From an uncultured Ruminococcus sp. (GTDB lineage: Bacteria; Bacillota; Clostridia; Lachnospirales; Lachnospiraceae): a stretch of DNA of 19,446 nucleotides. A program made the position numbers and the translations under genes. Below are positions 13,118 to 19,446 of this stretch, piece by piece. How positions within the stretch are numbered: the stretch's first letter is position 1; each line of letters opens with the position of its first letter. The stretch is taken from NCBI GenBank assembly GCA_900553885.1, contig USFD01000059.1, forward strand, positions 1-19,446, given 5' to 3'. The notes under the pieces are model-generated. The model had not been told where the DNA came from. It was given only the letters and a program-made list of their open reading frames with translations, and did no database searches.

Positions 13118-14671
13118 ATGGGAGACACATTACAGATTCTGGCTGCCATGATTATTTACATGGCGGCGGTAATTATTTTGGGAGTTACTTTTGCAAAAAA
13201 AGCAAACGCAAGTTCAGACGCCTATTTCCTGGGCGGCAGAAGCCTGGGACCGTGGGTAACGGCAATGAGCGCGGAGGCCTCCGATATGTCCGGATGGCTG
13301 CTGATGGGGCTGCCGGGCGTGGCGTACTGGTGCGGAATCGCGGATGCGGCATGGACGGCAATCGGTCTGGCAGTGGGAACTTACGTGAACTGGCTGATCG
13401 TTTCCAGACGGCTGCGCCGTTACAGTGAGAAGGCGGGAAATGCCATCACGCTGCCGGAATATTTTTCCAACCGCTTCCATGAGAAACGGAAAGTAATTAT
13501 GACGATTGCGGCTGTATTTATTCTGATCTTTTTTACCGTGTATGCAGCCAGCTGTCTGGTAACCTGCGGCAAGCTGTTTTCTACGCTGTTTGATCTGCCT
13601 TATATTCCTATGATGATTGTAGGCGCGGTATTCGTGCTGATCTATACGATTATCGGGGGATTCCTGGCAGAGAGCGCTTCGGATTTTATGCAGGCGATGG
13701 TAATGATTATCGCGCTGGGTGTTATTGTATGTGTGGGAACCGTCTCCGCAGGCGGACTTGGCGCCGTGATAGATAATGTAAGGAATATCCCGGGATTCCT
13801 GGATTTCTTCGGGATTGCCACGCCGCAGACGGTGGACGGAGTACAGCAGGCGGCAGGAGGAGTTCCGCTTTTCGGAGAAGCGGCATCTTACGGTTTCCTG
13901 CCGATTGCTTCCGCGCTTGCCTGGGGACTGGGATATTTCGGTGTTCCTCAGGTGCTGCTCCGGTTCATGGCAATTCGTCACGAAGACGAGCTGAAACGTT
14001 CCCGCCGTATTGCGACGGTATGGGTTCTGATTTCGCTTTTCATTGCGGTATTTATCGGTCTGGTGGGAAGAACGCTGTATCCGACGGCTCTTACGACATC
14101 CTCTGATGCGGAAAATGTATTTATTCTTCTTTCGACAAACCTGCTTCCTCCGCTCATCGCAGGATTTGTGATGGCCGGCATTCTTGCAGCGACGATCAGT
14201 TCCTCGGATTCCTATCTTCTGATTGCGGCTTCCGCATTCGCGAAGAACATTTACCAGGGGCTGTTCCGCAAAAAGGCATCTGACAGAGAAGTGCTGAATA
14301 TTTCAAGAATTACGCTGCTTCTGATTGCTGTTGTGGCAATTATTATTGCGCTGGACGAGAACAGTGTTATCTTTACGATCGTAAGTTTCGCCTGGGCCGG
14401 ATTCGGCGCCACATTCGGACCGCTGATGCTTTTCAGTCTGTTCTGGAAGAGAACAACCCGGGCCGGCGCCATTGCCGGTATGCTGGGAGGTGCAGGAATG
14501 GTCTTTGTATGGAACCTGCTGGTCCGTCCCTTGGGAGGCCTGTGGGATATCTACGAGCTGCTGCCGGCGTTTCTCTTCTCCTGCCTGTGCATTATCGTGG
14601 TGTCACTGCTGACGCCGCAGCCCTCTGAGCAGATTCAGAGAGAATTTGAAGAAGTAAAAGCAGGACGGTAG
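13118..14671 (+). CDS. putP: Na+/solute symporter, PutP-type (likely Na+/proline)
   Basis: A 517-residue inner-membrane symporter of the SSS family that imports substrate with Na+. It resembles bacterial PutP over its whole length, about 500 residues with 13 predicted membrane segments. Key stretches: YFLGGRSLGPWVTAMSAEAS at 36-55 followed by DMSGWLLMGLPG (the Na+/proline region of the second segment), INWL-type YVNWLIVSRRLR at 89-100, ITLPEYFSNRF at 110-120, the IIGGFLAESASDFMQA loop, and ATISSSDSYLL in the eighth/ninth segment region, which carries the Ser/Thr Na+ ligands. ATG 13118 has AAAGGA 9 nt upstream; the longer frame from 13034 lies within the leader hairpin. It has its own promoter but no terminator separates it from the activase operon. 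Proline specificity is a family-based guess. Confidence 0.9.
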   Translation: MGDTLQILAAMIIYMAAVIILGVTFAKKANASSDAYFLGGRSLGPWVTAMSAEASDMSGWLLMGLPGVAYWCGIADAAWTAIGLAVGTYVNWLIVSRRLRRYSEKAGNAITLPEYFSNRFHEKRKVIMTIAAVFILIFFTVYAASCLVTCGKLFSTLFDLPYIPMMIVGAVFVLIYTIIGGFLAESASDFMQAMVMIIALGVIVCVGTVSAGGLGAVIDNVRNIPGFLDFFGIATPQTVDGVQQAAGGVPLFGEAASYGFLPIASALAWGLGYFGVPQVLLRFMAIRHEDELKRSRRIATVWVLISLFIAVFIGLVGRTLYPTALTTSSDAENVFILLSTNLLPPLIAGFVMAGILAATISSSDSYLLIAASAFAKNIYQGLFRKKASDREVLNISRITLLLIAVVAIIIALDENSVIFTIVSFAWAGFGATFGPLMLFSLFWKRTTRAGAIAGMLGGAGMVFVWNLLVRPLGGLWDIYELLPAFLFSCLCIIVVSLLTPQPSEQIQREFEEVKAGR

Positions 14672-14729
14672 AAGAGGGTTCACTCTGCGGCCATACAGAA
14701 AAGGCATGGATTCTGATTGAAAGCAGGTA

Positions 14730-14759
14730 TTGGACACAGAGTTCAGCCCGTGCTATATT
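14730..14759 (+). promoter_or_regulatory. Promoter of the cytosolic flavodoxin gene
   Basis: TTGGAC (14730-14735), 18-nt spacer, TATATT (14754-14759), preceded by GGTA. It resembles the promoters at 2151 and 19085 (GTATTRGAC-N18-TATAnT). Confidence 0.65.
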
Positions 14760-14781
14760 GAAAACAGAAAAGAGACAGCGA

Positions 14782-14823
14782 AGAAAAGAGAGTGAATGCC
14801 CTTCCGGGGCACTCTCTTTTCTT
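14782..14823 (+). terminator. Terminator/attenuator hairpin upstream of flavodoxin
   Basis: AGAAAAGAGAGTG (14782-14794) pairs with CACTCTCTTTTCT (14810-14822), with GCCC/GGGC extending the stem inside, and the T-rich 3' arm runs into TTTTCTTC. It can end the symporter transcript, but it also lies between the flavodoxin promoter (14730-14759) and its ribosome site, so it would act as an attenuator for that promoter. Confidence 0.72.
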
Positions 14824-14855
14824 CATATGTGGTATTGCAGAGGAGATGTGTAGTT

Positions 14856-15329
14856 ATGAGTAAAACATTGGTAGCATATTTTTCAGCACAGGGAACGACC
14901 AGAAGAGTGGCAGAGAATCTGGCGAATGCGGCCGGAGCAGATCTGTATGAGATCCGGCCGGCAGTTCCCTATACCCCTGCCGATCTGAACTGGATGGATA
15001 AGAAATCCCGCAGTTCGGTAGAGATGAATGACCGCTCTTCCCGTCCGGAACTGGCAGACAAAGACGCGGATATTGCTTCTTATGACCGGATCTTTCTGGG
15101 ATTCCCGATCTGGTGGTATGTGGCTCCCACAATTATTAATACATTTCTGGAGAGCTATGATTTTACAGGAAAGACCATCATCCTGTTTGCAACTTCGGGA
15201 GGAAGCGGATTCGGAAAGACGGTACAGTCTCTGAAAGAGAGCTGCCCGGGAGCCGTGATACAGGAGGGAAAGATGATGAATTGCAGTCCGTCCCCGGAGT
15301 CCTTAAAAGAATGGGTTGAGAATCTGTAA
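14856..15329 (+). CDS. Flavodoxin
   Basis: A 157-residue cytosolic flavodoxin-family FMN protein, an electron carrier or a small quinone/flavin reductase. It begins with the beta strand TLVAYFSAQGTTRRVAENL (4-22) that contains the FMN phosphate loop SAQGTTRR; the isoalloxazine-side loop is GFPIWWYVAP at 82-91; FATSGGSGFG at 111-120 is the second flavin loop. The PYTPADLNW and SRSSVEMND segments (38-59) are typical of the clostridial flavodoxin_4 type. ATG 14856 is preceded by AGAGGAGA at 9 nt; the open frame extends upstream into the terminator hairpin, so the longer start is rejected. It is monocistronic, ended by a strong terminator. It could feed electrons to the activase system encoded nearby, but that is conjecture. 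Confidence 0.92.
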   Translation: MSKTLVAYFSAQGTTRRVAENLANAAGADLYEIRPAVPYTPADLNWMDKKSRSSVEMNDRSSRPELADKDADIASYDRIFLGFPIWWYVAPTIINTFLESYDFTGKTIILFATSGGSGFGKTVQSLKESCPGAVIQEGKMMNCSPSPESLKEWVENL

Positions 15330-15365
15330 CGGATTGCGGACATTCAGGAAGATGCCTGTAGCGCG

Positions 15366-15415
15366 AGGCCTCAGAAACTGCCGGAAGGCAGTTCCGGAGG
15401 CCTTGATTTTTTTTT
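15366..15415 (+). terminator. Rho-independent terminator after flavodoxin
   Basis: AGGCCTC (15366-15372) pairs with GAGGCCT (15397-15403), with AACTGCC/GGCAGTT stacked inside around a GGAA loop, followed after three bases by nine T residues. Confidence 0.93.
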
Positions 15416-15422
15416 GAAAAAA

Positions 15423-15440
15423 TAGTTGCGCGCGCAACTA
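15423..15440. promoter_or_regulatory. MarR operator, 18-bp perfect palindrome
   Basis: TAGTTGCGCGCGCAACTA is perfectly symmetric and covers the -35 box of the marR promoter, the usual arrangement for autorepression by a MarR-type dimer. Confidence 0.82.
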
Positions 15441-15454
15441 ACCTGTGATATAGT
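15426..15454 (+). promoter_or_regulatory. Promoter of the marR-efflux operon
   Basis: TTGCGC (15426-15431) with a 17-nt spacer to TATAGT (15449-15454). The -35 lies wholly inside the palindrome, so a bound repressor would block polymerase. Confidence 0.72.
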
Positions 15455-15518
15455 ATGAATCCGGAGCGGAAAAATTCCGGGTCTCCGGATGAAAAAGATA
15501 TGTAAGGGGGATGTCACG

Positions 15519-15986
15519 ATGGATGAATACTATTTTCCGGAAATCGGACGCTGGGTCTCTATTTTTGACAGGCTGATGAAGATGTATTACGACCGGGGAC
15601 TTTCCGGATATGAGATCGGCTGGGGGCAGCAGTTCTATGTGGAATATCTGTACCGGTATCCCGGCGCGTCACCCCAGGAGATGGCGGAGCGTATGCGTGT
15701 GGATAAAGGAACCCTGACCAAGACTATAAAGAAACTGTCGGAAGTAGGCTATATCCGTGTGGAAAGCGACGGCAAAGACCGCCGTGTCAAACATCTGTAT
15801 CTGACAGAAAAGGCAGTTCCGGCGGCGGAACAGATCCGGAAAATCCATGCAGATTTTTATCACACACTCAGTAAGGATATGGACCCGTCAGAGATAAGAG
15901 CGGCGGAACAGACGCTGAAGCGGATGACGGATAATATTAATCAGAAAGTATGGCACAGAATGGAGGCTCATCATGGAGAAGAATAA
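15519..15986 (+). CDS. MarR-family transcriptional regulator
   Basis: A 155-residue winged-helix repressor of the MarR family. The winged helix spans about residues 36-100: helix 2 in SPQEMAERM (51-59), recognition helix DKGTLTKTIKKLSEVGYI (62-79), wing RVESDGKDRRVKHLYLT (80-96) with the family's D/R-rich turn. N- and C-terminal helices would form the dimer. ATG 15519 has AAGGGGG 8 nt before it. It overlaps the MFS exporter gene by 14 nt, and a palindromic operator sits over its promoter, so it very likely represses itself and the efflux genes until a toxic ligand binds. The ligand is unknown. Confidence 0.93.
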   Translation: MDEYYFPEIGRWVSIFDRLMKMYYDRGLSGYEIGWGQQFYVEYLYRYPGASPQEMAERMRVDKGTLTKTIKKLSEVGYIRVESDGKDRRVKHLYLTEKAVPAAEQIRKIHADFYHTLSKDMDPSEIRAAEQTLKRMTDNINQKVWHRMEAHHGEE

Positions 15987-17370
15987 AACAAAAGGATTAA
16001 CCGCCAGGAAAAGGACAATGATTTTTATCTGCCTGGTGGTTTCAGGCATCGCGTCGTCCTTGCTTTCAACCGCTATGACGACTGCCCTTCCGAATGTAGT
16101 GAAATACTTCGGAATCAGTACATCTGTAGGACAGTGGATCACCAGCGGATATTCTCTGGCTATGGGAATGATTATGCCGCTGACCGCATTTCTTATTACC
16201 CGGTTTCCCACGAAAAAACTGTATCTGACCGGAATCGGCGGATTCATCGCGGGACTTCTGATCAGTATCTTTGCCGGGAATTTCGCGCTGATGATGGCGG
16301 GAAGAATTCTGCAGGCCTGCGGGAACGGAATATTGATGACAGCAGCTCAGGTGATTATTCTGACGGTTTATCCCGTTGAAAAAAAGGGAACCATGATGGG
16401 AACCTATGGACTGGCCACAACAGTCGCGCCGGTTGTAGCGCCTACGATTGCCGGGCTGATGATTGACGCTTTTGGCTGGAAATCCATCTTTTATATTGTT
16501 CTGGCTGTGATGGCGATTTCCTTTATTATCTCATCGATTGTATTTGAGGACGTACTGGAACTGCAGGATAAGAAGTTTGATCTGCTCTCATTTGTGGAAA
16601 GCATCTTTGCGTTCGGAGGCATTACTCTGGGAATCGGAAACATCAGCAATTTCGGTCTGATCAGTGCGGAAGCGGGACTGCCTCTGGTGATCGGAGCTGT
16701 GACCTGCGGCTTCTTTATGGTCCGTCAGTGCGGCCTTGAAAAACCGTTCCTTGATGTGAAAATTCTCAGCAACCGGAATTATACAGTAAGTGTGATTTCC
16801 AGTATGGTACTGTATCTGGTTATGATGGGGTCCTCGGTTATGATGCCGCTGTATGTCCAGGATGTTATGGGCTGTTCCGCAGTTGTTTCCGGTCTGGTTA
16901 CCCTACCGGGTTCTCTGGCGACCGCGGTTGTCAGTCCGTTTGCAGGAAAGCTGTATGATGAAATCGGAATCAAAAAGATATTTGTAGCGGGATCGGCAGC
17001 GCTGATTATCAGCAATATCGGCATGGTTTTCCTTACCATGAGCACACCGCTGTGGATTGCCGCCGCATTCAATGTAATCCGGAATATTTCCATCGGTAGT
17101 CTGATGATGCCCCTTCTGACCTGGGGCACCAGCAATGTGCGTCCGGAAAAAGTCGCGGATGCATCTTCCCTTCTTACTTCCCTGCGCACCATCGCCGGTT
17201 CCATCGGATCTGCAGTATTTGTCGGAATCATGACGGCGGTAAGCGCGGCTTCGGCAGAGACTTACGGGGACAATGCTCTGATGCATGGCATGAATATTTC
17301 CTTCCTGTGGATGGCGGCAGGAGCGGTTGTGCTGTTCCTGATTGCGGTATTTGCAGTCCGGGAAAAATGA
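15973..17370 (+). CDS. DHA2-type MFS drug exporter
   Basis: A 465-residue major facilitator of the DHA2 (EmrB/QacA) drug:H+ antiporter type, with many membrane segments along its length. Typical motifs: ALPNVVKYFGISTSVGQWI at 38-56 (motif D1 region), the ITRFPTKKLYLTG loop at 74-86 (motif A position, with a degenerate sequence), GRILQACGNGILM at 109-121 (motif B, R110), and GTYGLATTVAPVVAPTIAG at 143-161 (antiporter motif C). It overlaps the MarR gene by 14 nt and its stop overlaps the ATG of the MATE remnant (ATGA), so the three are one operon. GGAGG lies 6 nt before the ATG. Substrate unknown; context points to a toxic organic compound sensed by the MarR protein. Confidence 0.92.
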   Translation: MEKNKTKGLTARKRTMIFICLVVSGIASSLLSTAMTTALPNVVKYFGISTSVGQWITSGYSLAMGMIMPLTAFLITRFPTKKLYLTGIGGFIAGLLISIFAGNFALMMAGRILQACGNGILMTAAQVIILTVYPVEKKGTMMGTYGLATTVAPVVAPTIAGLMIDAFGWKSIFYIVLAVMAISFIISSIVFEDVLELQDKKFDLLSFVESIFAFGGITLGIGNISNFGLISAEAGLPLVIGAVTCGFFMVRQCGLEKPFLDVKILSNRNYTVSVISSMVLYLVMMGSSVMMPLYVQDVMGCSAVVSGLVTLPGSLATAVVSPFAGKLYDEIGIKKIFVAGSAALIISNIGMVFLTMSTPLWIAAAFNVIRNISIGSLMMPLLTWGTSNVRPEKVADASSLLTSLRTIAGSIGSAVFVGIMTAVSAASAETYGDNALMHGMNISFLWMAAGAVVLFLIAVFAVREK

Positions 17371-17958
17371 AAAAACTGCTGTACCGGCTCACAGAACCGG
17401 CCGGGACGATACCGGATGAGAGAAAGATTTTTTCCAATCATGCGCTGAAACTGCTTATACTTCCGCTTTTTTTTGAACAGCTGCTGGAAGTGCTGGTAGG
17501 AGTTTCAGATACATTTATGGTAAGTTACGCAGGGGAGGCTGCGGTATCCGGCGTCTCTCTTGTAAATATGTTTAATACAGTGTTTCTCTATCTGTTTTCT
17601 GCTCTGGCGGCAGGCGGCGCCTTTGGTACTGAAAGGATACGCGCTGTCGGATGAAGCGGCCCGCCTGGTGGTAATACTGGTTCTTATACATAACATTTTC
17701 AACGCCCTGTTCTATCCCCTTTCCGGTGCGCTGGCCAATGGACTGAGAGCTGCCGGAGATGTGAAATTTACTATGTATGTCAGTGTGTTTTCCACCATTG
17801 GCTGCCGGGTGGTTTTCTCGGTTCTGTTCGGCATATGGATGGATCTGGGGGTTATCGGGATTGCTTTTGCCATGTGCCTGGACTGGATGATACGGGCTGT
17901 GTTTTTCTGGATCCGCTTTCGGGGAGGCAGATGGAAAGAATTCCGGGTAATCGGATAG
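17367..17958 (+). pseudogene. MATE efflux protein, broken by internal deletion and frameshift
   Basis: Remains of a MATE-family Na+ or H+/drug antiporter. The N-terminal part (17367 to about 17622, 85 residues) is a proper MATE start, with FFEQLLEVLVGVSDTFMVSY and the ALAAGGA motif of the second segment. At about 17622 the frame jumps by one and the sequence continues as the C-terminal part (to 17958): LVLIHNIFNALFYPLSGALA, the GLRAAGDVKFT motif, and a final ALDWMIR-like helix. A MATE protein has about 450 residues; some 250 from the middle are missing, including most of both transport lobes. As written the protein would end after 96 residues at 17654. The ATGA overlap with the MFS gene shows that an intact version was once translated from this operon. 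Confidence 0.87.
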
Positions 17959-18047
17959 AGGAGAAAGACAGAAGTCAGAGAGCCCGGGGGACTTTGCAAC
18001 TGCTTTTGCGGAACTGCAGGAGGCCTGTGGTGCGGCGGATCTGGTAT

Positions 18048-18075
18048 TTGCTTATTCCGGAAAGTATAGTAAAAT
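18048..18075 (+). promoter_or_regulatory. Weak candidate promoter of the LysR gene
   Basis: TTGCTT (18048-18053) and TAAAAT (18070-18075) are 16 nt apart; TATAGT at 18065 is an alternative -10. It lies about 65 nt before the LysR start. Confidence 0.3.
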
Positions 18076-18142
18076 TAAAAGGTCATACAGTAATTTACAG
18101 ATAAACAGCAGAAAATTATGGATGAAAGAAGGAGGCTGTATT

Positions 18143-19036
18143 ATGGAGATAAGAGTTCTGCGGTATTTTCTTACTGTGGTCAGAGAGGAGAGTATTACAA
18201 AGGCAGCTCAGGTGCTTCATATCACACAGCCTACTTTGAGCCGTCAGCTGGCCCAGATGGAAGAGTCCATGGGAGTAAAACTGTTCCTGCGGGGAACCAG
18301 AAAGATCGTCCTTACAAATGAGGGAATGCTGCTCCGCCGCCGGGCCGAGGAGATCCTGGAACTGGTAGATAAGACAGAACGGGAACTGCTGGAGCAGGAG
18401 GAGCAGGTGGAAGGGGTCGTATCCATCGGCTGCGGCGATCTCAGATCGGTTCAGAAGCTTCCGGAACTGATCCGGACGTTTCATGAAAAGTATCCTCTGG
18501 TTACGTTTGATCTGTATACAGCTACGGCGGATCATATAAAAGAACGGATGGACAGAGGACTGACGGATATCGGTCTGCTGCTGGAACCGGTAGATCTGGA
18601 GAAATATGATTTTATCCGTCTGGAAGGAGAAGAGCAGTGCGTGGTTACCATGCATCCGGACGCTCCCCTTGCGGCAAAGGAATATATTACGCCGGAAGAT
18701 CTGGTAGGCGTGCCGCTGATCCTGCCGGGACGGCCGAGTATACAGGGAGAGATTGCAAACTGGTTCGGAGATTACTATGATAAGATTCAGGTGCTCTTTA
18801 CAAGCAATCTTCCGGCAAGCAGCGGAGTGATGGCAAATCAGAAGCTGGCCTATTCTATCAATACATGTGGTTCCATTGATTTCTGGGATCAGACAAAGCT
18901 TACGTACCGTCCTCTGATGCCGCCGCTCATCTCAACCTGTGCTCTGGCCTGGAAACGGCAGCAGCCCTTTGGAATTGCGGCGGAAAAGTTTATAAGTCAT
19001 GTAAAAAAATGCCTGGCGAAGCAGTATCTTTTCTAA
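18143..19036 (+). CDS. LysR-family transcriptional regulator
   Basis: A 297-residue LysR-type regulator of normal length. Residues 1-60 form the helix-turn-helix: LRYFLTVVREESITKAAQVL, the signature HITQPTLSRQLAQMEESMG (26-44) and LFLRGTRKIVLTNEG. A linker helix (66-88) leads to the periplasmic-binding-protein-like effector domain (about 92-292), with VSIGCGDLRSV, GLTDIGLLLEP and PLILPGRPS typical of the two lobes. ATG 18143 is preceded by AAGGAGG at 8 nt, favoured over an in-frame ATG at 18122 that has no ribosome site. The usual divergent target gene is missing: the MATE remnant lies upstream on the same strand. The effector is unknown. Confidence 0.93.
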   Translation: MEIRVLRYFLTVVREESITKAAQVLHITQPTLSRQLAQMEESMGVKLFLRGTRKIVLTNEGMLLRRRAEEILELVDKTERELLEQEEQVEGVVSIGCGDLRSVQKLPELIRTFHEKYPLVTFDLYTATADHIKERMDRGLTDIGLLLEPVDLEKYDFIRLEGEEQCVVTMHPDAPLAAKEYITPEDLVGVPLILPGRPSIQGEIANWFGDYYDKIQVLFTSNLPASSGVMANQKLAYSINTCGSIDFWDQTKLTYRPLMPPLISTCALAWKRQQPFGIAAEKFISHVKKCLAKQYLF

Positions 19037-19084
19037 AACAGAAAGTCATGCCGGTAAGGTATACCGGAGGATGTATATTAAGTA

Positions 19085-19114
19085 TTAGACTTGAGAGGCC
19101 GTCCTGCTTATAAT
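19085..19114 (+). promoter_or_regulatory. Promoter of the MerR-tail gene
   Basis: AAGTA then TTAGAC (19085-19090), 18-nt spacer, perfect TATAAT (19109-19114). The first 11 bases equal those of the DUF4405 promoter at 2151. Confidence 0.68.
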
Positions 19115-19180
19115 GAAAGTACAGACAGAAACCGGACTGCGGATGATTCTGTATTTTTATTTTCAGAGAGGAGGCAGGAG

Positions 19181-19396
19181 ATGGCTTTACCGGACAGCAC
19201 CATCCGTTTCCTGGCAAAAGCGGGGATGGATGATGAGTATTTAAAGCGCCTGGAGGCACTGCAGTCAGAGGACGGAAGGGAGGAAGATATAATCCGCATT
19301 CTTCGGAAATTCCGTTTTGAGCTGCTTGACAGAATTCATGAGAAACAGCAGTGTCTGGATTCTCTGGACTATCTGATCTACAGGATGAAGAGTTAG
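19181..19396 (+). CDS. 71-residue protein resembling the C-terminal tail of MerR regulators
   Basis: A small soluble protein. Residues 35-70 (EDIIRILRKFRFELLDRIHE and on to CLDSLDYLIYRMK) look like the last helix of MerR-family regulators, where two such helices form the antiparallel dimer coiled coil; the CLDxLDYLIYxM ending is characteristic. The N-terminal 30 residues (ALPDSTIRFLAKAGMDDEYL) are not the MerR winged helix, and no DNA-binding domain exists upstream in any frame. It is not a simple truncation product, since it has its own promoter 67 nt upstream and a perfect AGGAGG 6 nt before the ATG. It might be a stand-alone dimerisation partner of a MerR regulator, or a fragment of one that gained expression signals. 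Family placement is by pattern only. Confidence 0.7.
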   Translation: MALPDSTIRFLAKAGMDDEYLKRLEALQSEDGREEDIIRILRKFRFELLDRIHEKQQCLDSLDYLIYRMKS

Positions 19397-19446
19397 TGTA
19401 TAATTATTATTGGCAAAGATAGGAATTATTCTTAAATAAAAAGAGG

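Noticed and set aside
17962..18142. Open frame upstream of and in frame with the LysR gene, with coding-like composition
   Set aside because: It has no start codon with a ribosome site, and the LysR start at 18143 is strong; it may be a gene remnant but nothing identifies it.
19051..19067. CCGGTA/TACCGG hairpin after the LysR gene
   Set aside because: Six base pairs with no following T run, so it is not supported as a terminator.
1..19446. CRISPR arrays, tRNA or rRNA genes, phage attachment sites
   Set aside because: No regularly spaced repeats, cloverleaf sequences or rRNA motifs were found on reading both strands.

Overview
The window looks like chromosomal DNA of an anaerobic, gut-type Bacillota, most likely a Lachnospiraceae-like Clostridia. 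The reasons are strong AGGAGG-type ribosome binding sites, moderate GC, and gene families typical of that group: 2-hydroxyacyl-CoA dehydratase activases, flavodoxin/DUF4405 pairs, a CmpB-like membrane protein and a group II intron reverse transcriptase. The assignment rests on reading gene families, not on a database search. No rRNA, tRNA, CRISPR array or phage genes were seen.

Layout. 1-1378: the 3' part of a group II intron (maturase ORF, domains V and VI), cut by the window edge. 1483-3696: a minus-strand DUF2798 membrane protein diverges from a DUF4405 membrane protein followed by an exported flavodoxin-like lipoprotein; a perfect 14-bp palindrome lies between the divergent promoters. 3697-5190: a CmpB-like (ABC transporter type IV) membrane protein and a 77-residue orphan, closed by a clear terminator.

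5256-12963 is the centrepiece: a possible 51-codon small ORF, a 1490-residue protein with two tandem 2-hydroxyacyl-CoA-dehydratase-type activase (ASKHA) domains fused to COG3580/COG3581-type domains, a 437-residue dehydratase D-component, and a 555-residue fusion of a short D-component with a third activase. All three activase modules keep the two iron-sulfur-ligand cysteines at the same 39-residue spacing. This looks like an ATP-driven, very-low-potential electron-transfer system of the benzoyl-CoA reductase/2-hydroxyacyl-CoA dehydratase/double-cubane-cluster type. Its substrate cannot be read from the sequence, and no CoA-transferase or electron-transfer flavoprotein gene is nearby.

13118-14671 is a PutP-type Na+/proline symporter with its own promoter and a hairpin-rich leader. 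14856-15329 is a cytosolic flavodoxin behind a promoter and an attenuator-like hairpin. 15519-17958 is a MarR-controlled drug-efflux operon: marR, a DHA2-type MFS exporter, and a MATE exporter gutted by an internal deletion. The MarR operator is an 18-bp perfect palindrome over the -35 box. 18143-19036 is a LysR regulator. 19181-19396 encodes a 71-residue protein resembling only the C-terminal dimerisation helix of a MerR regulator. Three promoters (before DUF4405, the cytosolic flavodoxin and the MerR-tail protein) share the pattern GTATTRGAC-N18-TATAnT and may belong to one regulon.
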